64,000 nt of DNA, taken from assembly GCA_946699065.1 (NCBI GenBank), contig CAMPDV010000380.1, positions 186,001-250,000 of the forward strand, read 5' to 3'. The translations under genes and the position numbers were made by a program. Of the stretch, positions 36,900 through 48,367 are shown piece by piece. The stretch is from Loxodes magnus. Its lineage: Eukaryota; Ciliophora; Karyorelictea; Loxodida; Loxodidae. The notes under the pieces were generated by a model. It saw only the letters and a list, made by a program, of their open reading frames with translations, did not search any database and was not told where the DNA came from. Within the stretch, counting starts at the first letter, position 1. Each line of letters begins with the position of its first letter.

Positions 36900-39450
36900 A
36901 GGGTCTTAAAAGGTATATATTTATCAAATAAGGTAATATGACTAAATTATACTCCTATAAACAGTATTTTAGGACTAGTATATTGAACTGCCTTACTCTA
37001 CTCCTGTATTTTTAGTAAATATGCGATGATAAAAGACGAGAACTCTATCGCTCATTTTAGTAATAGTATCTCCAAACTGAGCCTTATTGCTATAGAACGT
37101 AGAATTGTGGATTTCAGTGTAATTGATTTGCTATAATATAATAGCACCACCATATTAAATGGTACTTGTACCTTTACTACCAAGTACGAGTTCTTTACTA
37201 TAAAGCTAACTTATTTGTTCTTAGTTTGTATGCAAGCTGCACTACTCGCGCTGTTATCTGAACAATATAGGTTTTCTATTAGAATAGTGTTGAATGAGTC
37301 TAAATAAATCCCAGCAGATATTTAATTAGTTTTATTGCTTTAAATTGTGGTATTACCAAAGATAATATTTGAGGCTTTATCACTAAAAACACAACAAATG
37401 TACAAGTATTTCCAGAATAATTTAAAGCTCATCCTCTATCAAATTGATTGAATCCGTTTCCAGAAACCACCTCCCCTATTGTTAAGGATTTAGCAGCGAT
37501 ATAAAAAGATTACGGGAGTAACTTTTCTTTGACTAAATTAAATATCCATTGCATATACGATACTTCCTAAATCCTGTGAAGAGACTATAATATTCTTCTA
37601 AGATTCGCTGTTCATAATGTATAAGAAAGTGAAACCCTGCATTCCTTCTACATTTATCAGATAAACTATTTACTGAAACTATTTTTTATTACCTTTAAAG
37701 GTTACTTTATCAAAGATCAGAACACCTTTATGAGACAGATTGAGTAAATACTAACTATAGCTAATATAGCTAATTATTGTATTTTTAAGGATCACCTTTG
37801 AAATTTAATTAGCTATTTCTTTAGATTTGGTCGATTTACTATCTGAAGTCGCTTAATTGTAATCTGTTATAATATGTTAGTCAACTTCAAGAAACTGCTA
37901 TAAGAGTCATTGAAGATCCAGCTATTTATTACCAGGTAAGTCAACTAGATATTGCTATCCATGCTAGATAAGAAGATTAGCCTTCCTTTAATTAACCAGT
38001 TCAAGTTGAAAAAAGAATTGACCATTTAAATATTTTTATTAGTTTGAGTTTAATTTAGAGTCAGTAAAGAGAGAATGCCAGCTTCTGATGCTTAATATTT
38101 AACTAGGGTTGGCAATGATATAGAAGGTATCTATAAGTACATTGTCATTAGTTGCAAATATTATAGCTTAATATTCATCTGTATTACTAGAAAAAATAGA
38201 ATTAGAAATACTGAGAGAAATGCTAAAGTCTAGTTAAATAATTGATGGACCTTAGCCAATGCTTGAATGTCAGAGAATATCGTAATTTATATGATAACAC
38301 TTTTAAAATATTGGAGATATAGTAATGAAGCATTATTCTGATAGCCATTTATATAATTTTTGGAGAATTAGCTTTCCTTTATATATAATATTATGCTAGG
38401 AGTCGATTATCAAAAGGAGAACACATTTTGGGAATTTTATTATTTTTAAGGCTATCTATTATCAAAGTATCAAAGCCTTGAGAGGTAAAGACCTACAGTT
38501 ATATAGCTCCTAAGAAAATCTTGTTATCGCCATAGAGAGAAGTTCAGTTACAAGTCTATTTCCACCGCTAGATTCTAGATATCTCTTATTTAAAAAGAAG
38601 AAAGCTCGTTTTCTGAGAGATGGTATAAGAAATATTAATTACCATCTGGCTAGTAGTTTAATGAGACTCCAAAATACTTTGCAAATTTTTAAGTTTCGAA
38701 GTAAGAATTACTCTAGGATTTTACCTGAAGTAAAGATATTTACAAGTAGTTTTCAATGCTGATAACTGTGGAGCATAAGTTGGAAATAAAGAAGGCATTC
38801 TGAATGAGTAACTTTTTATCTAAGTTAAATTTAGATCAGGAATCGTCTTTCTACTTACCTCCTTATTGATTATTTTACTATTATGAAAATCCGAACAGAA
38901 GAATATAACAATGTTTTGGATTTAATTCGTTTAGTACATGAAGCAAGTGTTTTCCTTGAAGGTCGAGTTCTTTATATTAACATTTGGAATAATAGAGTAT
39001 GAACTAGTTTATAAGAAATAATGTATCTTGAGCTCTGATCTTTGTATCCACCGAAATTATTAGTAAATGAACAATTCTCGACATTTACAGTCAGATCTAA
39101 AATTTGTTTAGTAAGAACGTACTAATAAATATAATCTCCCGTTCCATGCCAAGTTACTACTAAAGATACAATCCTTGAATAACATTCTAGTTACATAATA
39201 TAAATAAATAAAAGCTTGATCACTACAACATTAATCATTTTAGAAGCAATTTACGATCTTATTTTTATCAAAAGTTACTTAGGAGATAGTAATATCATTA
39301 GCAAAATAAGTGAAAAGAAAGCCATTTTAAGATAGTAGAAGGCTCTAATTCTTTTAGGTATTAAGGTTGTAATCTTATGATTTGCGTTATAAATCATGAA
39401 AAAAATTAAGATCAGTTACTGTTCCTTAGTATCATTAAAAGGTTTATACT
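36900..39450 (-). pseudogene. Beta-helix-type (pectin-lyase-like) surface protein, broken
   Basis: The minus strand repeatedly yields short Ser/Asn/Cys-rich segments typical of parallel beta-helix proteins, which are abundant as ciliate membrane proteins: NDITISQVTFDKNKIVNCF (near 39240-39300), MLFKDCIFSSNLAWNGRLYL (near 39130-39190), LDLTVNVENCSFTNNFGGY (near 39040-39100), VNIKNSTFKENTC (near 38930-38970), FSISLSISNSIFSSNTDEY (near 38170-38230) and GEVVSGNGFNQFDRG (near 37430-37480). Successive segments fall in different frames, with at least four changes, so this is an inactivated gene or has many short introns. No signal peptide or membrane anchor could be placed. Function is unknown. Confidence 0.55.
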
Positions 39451-39584
39451 TTATTACTTCTTAATATAGTTTGCAGTTAAAAGCACATTAAATTTATTTT
39501 TTTTAATTAAATTTAAATTTTAAAAATATATTTATTTAATATAATTCTATAAAAATAATTATATTATAATATTATATTCATCTT

Positions 39585-39608
39585 TTATTATTATTATTAT
39601 TATTATTT
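39585..39608. repeat. ATT trinucleotide microsatellite
   Basis: About eight consecutive 'tta' units, 56 bp upstream of the RING gene start. Confidence 0.9.
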
Positions 39609-39663
39609 AACGTATATATACGTGGTTTTTGTTTAAAAGGAAAAGTTTTTTTTAAAATTAATA

Positions 39664-41043
39664 ATGTAATCTGAAATGTCCTAGAATACTAAATGTCTTT
39701 AGTGTCAAGGAAGTTTCGATGGGTAGATTAAAATCCCAGTGTTGTTACCTTGCAATCACAACATATGTTATACCTGTGTCACTGATTAGTTTTAGAAAAG
39801 TTAGGCATTCAAATGCTTTGACTAAAATTGCTAAAAAGTTCATAAGATTCATCCTTTAAAACTTCAGGAAGACACTTAGTTACTCAAACGTCTTGAACAA
39901 ACGAACCTCATGGACAATATAACGATGCTATAGAATCAATCATCAAGAGTTCGTCAAGCTTAAACTTAAATGTCCAAGGTCTAATTTCATTTTATCTAGT
40001 AGTTGATAAAGCACGTGAGTACTTATTTGTTTAAGGAGAATATCAGCTTAAAAAGACAGTTGATTTATCAGGATAAGTAAATCTAATAATAGTTGAAGTT
40101 TTTTAAAATCTAGAAATAGATGATGGATAAAAAAGGGAGCAGCTAGTAGTAGATCGTTTATTAAGAATCTCCATAGAATGAGTAATAAGTTTCCAAATTG
40201 ATAGCTGATGTTTAAAGAATCATCTAGAAGAGCAATCAGGTATCGGTTAAAGTTTTTGAGGAACTAGACTCGTGCAAATTTAATCTAACTTAAGTGATCT
40301 AGGAAAATAATTACTTAAAGAATGAGATGTAAAAGTTGAGTACTTAAATCTAAAATCAATAATAGTAGTTATCATCTATGCAAGTTAAGTAAATCGAATA
40401 GTAACAAGTAAAGCCTTAGGTGATATAGCCTAAGCAAATTCAATAACCTCAAAATATCCCTGCTAAGCTATAGGACATCTAGATAACTATTGTATCGCCA
40501 AACAATAGAACGGTATCGTTATCAGTAAAATAAGAGACTACTATCGGTTAGATAAAGCAATAGATCTAAGCTTAAACTAAGTTATTGCCTGCCGGTTTGA
40601 GTATCGTTAAGAATAAGGTTATATTGGATGACGGTTAAACAGTAGCGAGTTAGAAGTTATTGAATGGTGAGAGGTTGCAAATGGAATTTAGTAAGTTCAA
40701 ATTTAATTTTCTTAAATAATAATATAGACTGTAAATAGATTTTATAACTTTAATAAAGAGAAAGGTGAGTTTAAGATTTACTATATTTAAAAGGATGTAA
40801 GTCTTAAATAATTTCAATAATAGGGAGTAAGGATTAATTATAATATTTAGATGGTAAGTTAGTATTTAATAACAATTTAGAATGTAAGTTTCATTTTAAA
40901 TGTTTTGCGATAAGTTTGTAAGTATCGATGTTAATAAATTACGATTAAAGGGGGTAAATTTCATTTTACTAAATTACGTTTAAAGGGCGTAAGTTTCATT
41001 TTAATAATTAACACTTAAGCATGTAAGTTAAAGTTTAAGGTGA
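39664..41043 (+). CDS. RING-finger (C3HC4) protein, probable E3 ubiquitin ligase
   Basis: ATG at 39664 opens a frame free of TGA until 41041-41043. The N-terminus has a canonical RING: C11-x2-C14-x15-C30-x1-H32-x2-C35-x2-C38-x12-C51-x4-C56, including the segment LLPCNHNICYTC. The middle (about residues 60-330) is Gln-rich with coiled-coil-like stretches, many Gln coming from TAA/TAG. RING proteins usually recruit E2-ubiquitin; that role is inferred from the family. Beyond about 40720 the sequence becomes the degenerate GTAAGT repeat region, and the formal stop lies in the first clean 32-bp unit, so the real C-terminus is probably near 40700-40750 or is reached by splicing. The start is supported by the RING lying 10 residues in and by AT-rich upstream DNA. 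Confidence 0.8.
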
Positions 41044-41712
41044 AAATGAAGTTGGTAAGTTAAAGTTTAAGGTGAAAATGAAGAATGTAAGTTAAAGTTT
41101 AAGGTGAAAATGAAGAATGTAAGTTAAAGTTTAAGGTGAAAATGAAGTTAGTAAGTTAAAGTTTAAGGTGAAAATGAAGAATGTAAGTTAAAGTTTAAGG
41201 TGAAAATAAAGATTGTAAGTTAAAGTTTAAGGTGAAAATGAAGATTGTAAGTTAAAGTTTAAGGTGAAAATGAAGCATGTAAGTTAAAGTTTAAGGTGAA
41301 AATGAAGTGAGTAAGTTAAAGTTTAAGGTGAAAATGAAGTTGGTAAGTTAAAGTTTAAGGTGAAAATTAAGCATGTAAGTTAAAATTTAATGTAAAAATG
41401 AAGTTGGTAAGTTAAAGTTTAAGTTGAAAATGAAGAATGTAAGTTAAAGTTTAAGGTGAAAATTAAGCATGTAAGTTAAAGTTTAAGGTGAAAATGAAGA
41501 TCGTAAGTTAAAGTTTAAGGTGAAAATTAAGCATGTAAGTTAAAGTTTAAGGTGAAAATGAAGATTGTAAGTTAAAGTTTAAGGTGAAAATGAAGATTGT
41601 AAGTTAAAGTTTAAGGTGAAAATGAAGCATGTAAGTTAAAGTTTAAGGTGAAAATGAAGATCGTAAGTTAAAGTTTAAGGTGAAAATGAAGTGAGTAAGT
41701 TAAAGTTTAAGG
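41023..41712 (+). repeat. 32-bp minisatellite with GTAAGT in every unit
   Basis: About 21 tandem units of 32 bp with the consensus core GTAAGTTAAAGTTTAAGGTG followed by AAAATGAAG and three variable bases. Variation is concentrated in the last three positions before GTAAGT (aat, ttg, att, cat, gtg, atc). The period is not a multiple of three and TGA occurs twice per unit, so it is not protein-coding. More degenerate GTAAG(T)-containing units extend left to about 40770 and right to about 41890. It lies at and just beyond the 3' end of the RING-finger gene. Confidence 0.95.
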
Positions 41713-41719
41713 TTACATA

Positions 41720-42590
41720 TAGATCGTAATGTTCTATTTTAGGTTGTAAGTATTTTTTTTATATGTTATTTTTCAGATTGTAATGTGTTTAATATTGATT
41801 TAGGTGGTAAGTGTAATGTTATTGTTAATATAGAATGTAAGTAATTTTAGCATTATAAGGGGGTAATGAGGTTTTTAAAGAAATTATTAGGATGTAAGGG
41901 AATAATATTTTGTTTTGTAGTGATGAAATGAGAGTGAAGAACTTTACGAACAAATTAAAACTTTACTTAATTAAGAATTAAAAAATATATTTATAATTAT
42001 TATTTTCTAATATAAGTTAGGTAGTAAGTATACTTTAGTGTAGTTATATATGTATTTATAAGTTTACTCTATAAGTAGGTTCTTTTTAAGTGATAATAAT
42101 TTATATAAGTTTATAATTATTAGATAGTTTCTAAGTATTTAGGCAATATGTTATTATATATTTGTTTAAAATTGAGAAGTAGGGTTAATCATAAGAGGTC
42201 GTTAAATAGTAGTTTAGAGAGTTAGAGTAATAAATAAATATTGTAAAATGGGTGTGAAGTAGGTGAGTATAGGTGGATAAAGTTTGAATTAAAATATTAT
42301 TAAAAGTGTATAATTTAGTTTTTAAGGTTTAATTTATTTCTTAGGTTTTAGTTGTAAGTATGCAATATGTAAATAATTTTAGTTTGAATAATTTTAGTTA
42401 GAAGTATTTTATATATTTAATAATGTGGATATTAAAGTAAAATTAAAATTAAAAGAGTTTTCAGAGTTTCGCAGAATTTAATTTTAAAAGAGTGTTAGGG
42501 AGTATTAGGCATATAAAAATTTATATTTTAATTTTTTGTAAGTTACTTAATATTTTTTTTTTAAATTTTGAATTTTATGGGTAGACAATT
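41720..42590. other. T/G-rich region with degenerate GTAAGT units, no gene
   Basis: The left part holds eroded relatives of the minisatellite unit ('ggtaagtgtaatg', 'gaatgtaagtaat'). The rest has no recognised feature. Confidence 0.45.
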
Positions 42591-42595
42591 TTTCT

Positions 42596-42690
42596 AAATT
42601 TTTTTTAAGAATTAAGTTTAAAAATTCTTTTATGGATTAAGCTTAAAATTTTTTTTATGAATTAAGTTTGAATTTTTTTTTTAAGTTATT
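42596..42690. repeat. Short tandem repeat, about 33 bp period
   Basis: Three imperfect copies of 'gaattaagtttaaaa...tttttatg' follow each other. Confidence 0.6.
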
Positions 42691-42904
42691 TAAGAATTTT
42701 TGTTCGAAAAATTTTGAATTTTAGGTTTCAATTTTTTTTTAGATTTTGTTCTTTTAGAAAGTTTTTTTTAATCAAAGTATCACGTTAAAAAGTAAAAAGA
42801 AAATTTTTTAAAGTGTCTGAGTATTTTTTTTTAGTATTATGTTATTTTTTTTTATTGTATTTGTTTCTTTTATTATTTTTATTCTTTGAATTTGTATTTC
42901 AGGT

Positions 42905-43690
42905 ATCCAAATTTTCAAAAATTTTATTTTTGTTTTTTTGCTCAGCGTTTTACACTACAAGAGATTTTTTGTGACGGACCAACCTTGCGTGAATTGGGAT
43001 AATTTTTTGAATGGTACTAAGGGAAATTTAAAAAATTAAAGTGTATGATTAGTGATAAATTTAGAATAAGGACTGAAAAATGAAAAATAGTTATAATTTA
43101 AAAAGTTTTTTCAAAAGGAAAAACGGAATAAAAGTTATTTTAGAGATTTTTTTTTAGAAAAAGTTTTAAAATTAAAAAATTTTTAATTTTTTTGTCATAA
43201 ATTCAAAAAGGATATAAGTTAAAAAAAGCAAAAATTTTATTTTTGTTTTTTTGCTCAGCGTTTTACACTGCAAGAGATTTTCGGGGCGGAACAAACTTGC
43301 GTGAATCGGGATAAAATTTTTGGAATGGGAATAAGGGTAATGTAAAAAGGTATTTTTATTGATATTTTTTAATAAGAACTGAATAATGTGTAAAATATTT
43401 TTTTTATTTAAATAGTTTTTCAAAGGAAAAACGGAATAAAGTAATTTTAGGACAAAAGTTGTAGAAAAAAGTTTTTATAAGCAGCTCAAAATTTAAAAAA
43501 GGTCCAATTTTTTTAATTTAATTTTTTTTTTGGATTCAGTCTATTTTTTTTCAATACAAAGCTATTTTTTTTCGGATTTATATAAAAAGCAAAGCTTAAT
43601 TTTTTGGACATAAAAGCAAAAATTTTATTTTTGTTTTTTTGCTCAGCTTTTTACACTGCAAGAGATTTTCGGGAAGGAATAAATCTTTTT
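42905..43690 (+). repeat. Degenerate tandem repeat, about 310-390 bp period, three copies
   Basis: The block TTTTTGCTCAGCGTTTTACA followed by CTGCAAGAGATTTTC recurs at about 42930, 43240 and 43635. The first two copies also share the following 'cttgcgtgaat.gggataa' and, about 190 bp further on, 'caaaggaaaaacggaataaa'. The cores are more conserved than the AT-rich filler. No ORF fits. It could be the remains of a satellite or of a non-autonomous element. Confidence 0.82.
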
Positions 43691-43699
43691 CAAAAATTT

Positions 43700-46600
43700 T
43701 TATGTTTGCAAATATTTTTATCTAAGAAAATCATTTAAAATTTAATTTTTTTTTAGAAAAGATGAAAAATAAAGATTTTTTTTATCGTTTTAAATTTCTT
43801 ACTTGTTTTTTTTTACAAACAACTTAAAAGATAAAAAATATATTTAGAAGGTTGATAAATATTAAAAAAAATTCAATTTTTAGCATAATCATCTTAAAAA
43901 TATCTAGAATGGTTTTCAATGAGTTTTAAATTTACATAAAATATATTTTGCTTACCTAATTTTAAAAAGAATTCGAATGAGAAATAATAATATTCTTAGA
44001 TTTTTTATTTATTTTTTTTAAATAAATTAAGATCTAGTTTAAAAAAAATACGTACTCTGTTTTTGAAAATAAAAATAAAAAAATTATAAATTTTAAAAGA
44101 TTTAATAATTAAGTAAATAGAAAAAACTGTATCTGAAAAATAAATTAAAAACTAAAGCATAAAAAATCTGAATCTATCTAAAATAAAAATATTGCTCTTA
44201 CTTAATTTAAATTGAAAATATTCAGAACTAAATACAAAAAGAACTTTATATCGAAAATAAAAAATAAAACAAAATTAGAATCTTAGTTGAAGTAAAAATA
44301 AAGACATTAGTTGTTATATATATAGCTATTTAAAAATAAGATTTTGTTAATCTTTAAAAACCCTTAGAACATTTTAGATATAGTTACCTTAAAAAATAGT
44401 TTTTTAAATTCGTTATAAAAAAATTAACATTTAACTATAAACCACTAAGTTAAAGGTAAAAAATCTAAACGCCCTGAATTTAATTGAAATTTTTCATTAA
44501 AATATAATGTATCTTAATTAAATCTATTATATCTAATATATTATAAAACATCGTTAAGATTTAAATTTACTTAATTCTCAAAACAAATAAATTACTTAAT
44601 AAAATGTTCTAAATTTCTTATAACGAACTTAGATGAGAGTAACATATTAAAAATCCTAAATGTAATAGAAACTATTGATTTAATCATAGCTTAAACATAA
44701 AATTATTTTAATTTAATCTTTCATAAAAAATCATATATCTATTTTTGATAAAAGTAGATTAATAGAAGAAAATTAGTTCACAGTTAAATTCTCTAAGGTA
44801 AATATTTAATAATATTTTTATCTTTTAATCAAGATTCTTATGTACTAAATTTTTACAATTTAAATATTTGACTGAAATATAAATTCCAATTTATTTATAA
44901 AAGTCTTACTCTACTACTGTAATGTTTTAAAACTTAATAGGGACATATAATTAAAAAATTATAAAATAAAATCTTTAAATTCATTATAAAACTTTAAACT
45001 ATAATTAAAAAAGAGGCAATTAATGAATATTAATAGGAAATTTTATTAACATTTAATTAATCAGAAGTAAATTTTTTATAATAATCATTTATGTATTCTT
45101 TTTATAGAATTACAGAAATAGTAATAATGAAAACATAACCTCGAAAAGTATTTTCTCATATTAATTTTATAAATTTATTTAAAATAGCTATAAATAAATA
45201 TTATTAAATCATAAATAAAACATTTAATTAATACTATCTAAAATATTATTAAACTCTATTTAAATAAATTTAATAATAGTAAAAACAAATAATATCAAAG
45301 AAGTCTCTAAATAAATAGAAATTAAAAATAATTTTCGAACCAAATTCATCAAAATTAAATGAAATTATAAAAAAAGAGTATTTAACAAAATTTTGATAAA
45401 TTATTAAAAAATAAATTATATCTTGATCAGAATTTATAGAATTAATTTTAAGTAAAACTAAGATCAATTTTTATTTAAATCTATAACTTAAAATCTTAAT
45501 CTAATTTAAAACTTCGTTTTAATAAATAAACTAATTTAATAAAAAAAGCAAAAAATCTTTATTGCAAATAATAAGAATTAAATTATCCTAATTATTTAAT
45601 AAACTGATGATCGAAAATAATTTTCTTTATCTTAGATAAGAAAAATAAATTTCGAAAAAAAATTAGTATCTAAAATTAGTTGAAGAAGATAAAAAAAAGT
45701 AAACGAAAAAAAAAATTAGCAAAAAAATTACATAAATTTAATAAAATTTTCCTTTGTGTATGTACTTTTTTTTAATTATAATAAAATACTGCTATTTTTT
45801 CTAAATAAATTATTTTTGACATGCTCGTACCTTTTAAATTTTATAAATATTATTAAAAAATTTTAATAATTTTTAACTTTTTTCTACATAGGTAAATTTT
45901 AGACGTTCCGACCTCTTTCACTTTTTAGATATTTGTAAAAATGTTTACAGATTAAAATAAACATTTTTGTTCTGCTTTCTATTTATACAGTTTATCTAAA
46001 GATCAATTTAAAATTAAAAAAATTATTACATCATAATTTTTCTTCTGAAATTAGTCTATAAATAATCAAACTTCTTAATTAATAAAGAAAATATCGACAT
46101 CACGTATATTTTTTTAAAATAATATCGAAAAGGAGCAATAAAAATTATTTGTATAGTATTTGTTACAGAAAAGGAAAACAAAGTAGGTTAAGAGTTAAAA
46201 AAACTGTAAAAGCATACAAAATTATAAAATATATATTTCTTTTTTATTGTAAAAAATTTAATTAAAAAATTTTCAAATTCTCGAGAAAGTAAGAATAGTT
46301 TGCTTTTAAGTTTATTTTTAAGTTTTACTCCTAAAGATAGCAGAATACTATTTTAGGGACATTGATTTATAAAATATTTTGTTTGAGCCTTATTAGCTCA
46401 TATTATTTATTCAAACTAGCAAATTCTTCTTGCGAAGAAGACAATAATATTAAATATTTAAAGAGAAGATGAAAATTTTTGATTGCAAATTATCTAAAAT
46501 TAGTTAAAAGAAAAAATTATTTGTATAGGCAAGAGAATGCGAAAATTCGAATGTCTCATTTAAACTGTTTGATTTTATTTTTCTGTGCTAGATAACATCT

Positions 46601-48230
46601 TTAGTTCATGAAAATTTTAAAGTACACTTCAAAGAGACTAAAAAATATGTGTGAATGTTTTTAAAGAAAGTGTATTAAAAAACTTTTTTTCGAAAATATA
46701 TTTGCTTATAGCAGCTCTTGTAAAAAACTAGTTTAAGCTATTTTCAAAATTGTGTATTAAAGTTTTTTAAAAAATGCGTGCTGAAAAATTTGAAATAAAC
46801 GTAAAATTAATCATAACAAGAAATTCGCATTTATTTAAGGAAAAAAAAAGCAGAAGAAGAACTGATAATTTAAAAGTGATCAGTTCTATAATTATAATGA
46901 GCAAGCTTGTTAAATTTCACTTTTTATATGAATCATTTAGATGAAAGGATACGTTTAAATAATTTATTTTTATTTATATAATTTCTTTTATTATTTAACT
47001 TTTTTGAAAATTGTTTATTTATCAAATAAAAAGTTACAGACATATATTATTTTAGATTTAATTTTTTTATAATATTTTTTAATGCTTCTGATCTCTTATT
47101 TTTAAAGAGATACGTTTATACTTAAAAGGAGATGTTTTTCGATTTATTTTTAATTTTAATCTGCAATTTTTTTAATATTTTTTTATTAATGGAGTATATT
47201 GAAATTTGATAAAATGACTTTAAATTTCTTATTAGATTTATTCTTTCATATTTTCATCTTTTTTAGATAATAAACTTTTAATTTCTATTCATTATTATTT
47301 TAAAAAGTTCTATTTTTTTAATTTTTAATCTTAATTAAAATAAAAAAATTCTATAAAAGTTAATTTTGATTACACACGCAACTTTTTATATAAATTTTTT
47401 AAAAGATAAAAAAAAATTTCGTAAAATCAAGTTTAAATAATAAAATTTTTGGACATATCTTATTTATATAACATCATTTTAAATTTGTATCTTTTTAATA
47501 ATAAGGAAGTTTATATTTCAACCTTTAAAAAATTATAAATAATCATTTTTAAAATGGTAATCTGCTATTTATACAGATACCTTTTATGAATAGAAAAAAG
47601 AAAATACTAGCAATAAATAAAGATAGATAATAAAATTAATTCTTATATTTCAAGAAAATGAAACTTCTTAAAAAAGAATTTAAAAAAATATAGTTAGAAT
47701 TATATTATGGGAACTTATCTATATTTCTATCTTAAGAGGTTCTATTTTTAAATTAAGCATAAAAAGCTATTTATTAAAATTATTTTTACTAATTATTTTT
47801 TCTAAACTTTATTTTAGTTTTTATAAATTTTTATATGTTTTAGAAAAAATGACTATAATAATTTTATTTTAATAACTTATGAATAAACTTAAAAAATTTA
47901 TTTTTAATAATTTTTAAAAGAAATAGCATTTTTTGTCTTTCATATTTAAAGCAAAAATTTTAAAGAATAAGTTCCTTGTTCTTTATTTCTTTATTTCTTT
48001 ATTTCTTTATTTATAATGATTATATTCTACTTTGAATAAACGAAATTAAGAATCATTTTCATAAAAACTCCATAAAATATTTTTAAAGAATATATTTGAA
48101 TTTTATATTTTTAATATAAATACTGCTTAAAAAGATTAAATTAATTTTAGGAAAGATAGTTAAAAAATAAAAAAGTCCTTTTAAATTAAAAAACATTTAG
48201 ATCTTTAATTTGCTATTGATGTTTTCTTTA
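43700..48230. other. 4.5 kb AT-rich DNA, nothing recognised
   Basis: No domain motif, RNA gene or long repeat seen. It contains only a TTTC-type microsatellite at about 47975-48012. The small standard-code ORFs in it have low-complexity translations. Confidence 0.5.
47975..48012. repeat. Microsatellite 'ctttattt'
   Basis: Four to five successive 'tttatttc' units on the + strand. Confidence 0.85.
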
Positions 48231-48234
48231 AAAA

Positions 48235-48266
48235 TTAATTTAAATTAAATTAAATTAAATTTAAAC
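48235..48266 (-). repeat. Simple-repeat 3' tail of LINE-B
   Basis: A short run of 'aaatt' units lies about 100 bp beyond the ORF2 stop on the minus strand. Short tandem 3' tails are typical of many non-LTR elements, so this probably marks the 3' end of LINE-B. Confidence 0.5.
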
Positions 48267-48367
48267 TAAAAGAGTTTTTTGACGTCTTTAATTGCAAGAA
48301 TTGCTTCTTTCAATTATAGACGTTAGTAAATGTTTTTAAATTGTTTTTTAATCTTGCTTACATTTCA

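Noticed and set aside
41023..41712. Regular array suggestive of CRISPR
   Set aside because: The units are contiguous with only three variable bases, there are no spacers or cas genes, and the genome is eukaryotic; it is a minisatellite.
41023..41712. Minisatellite as a coding repeat
   Set aside because: The 32-bp period shifts frame every unit and TGA occurs twice per unit, although one frame is open for a single unit.
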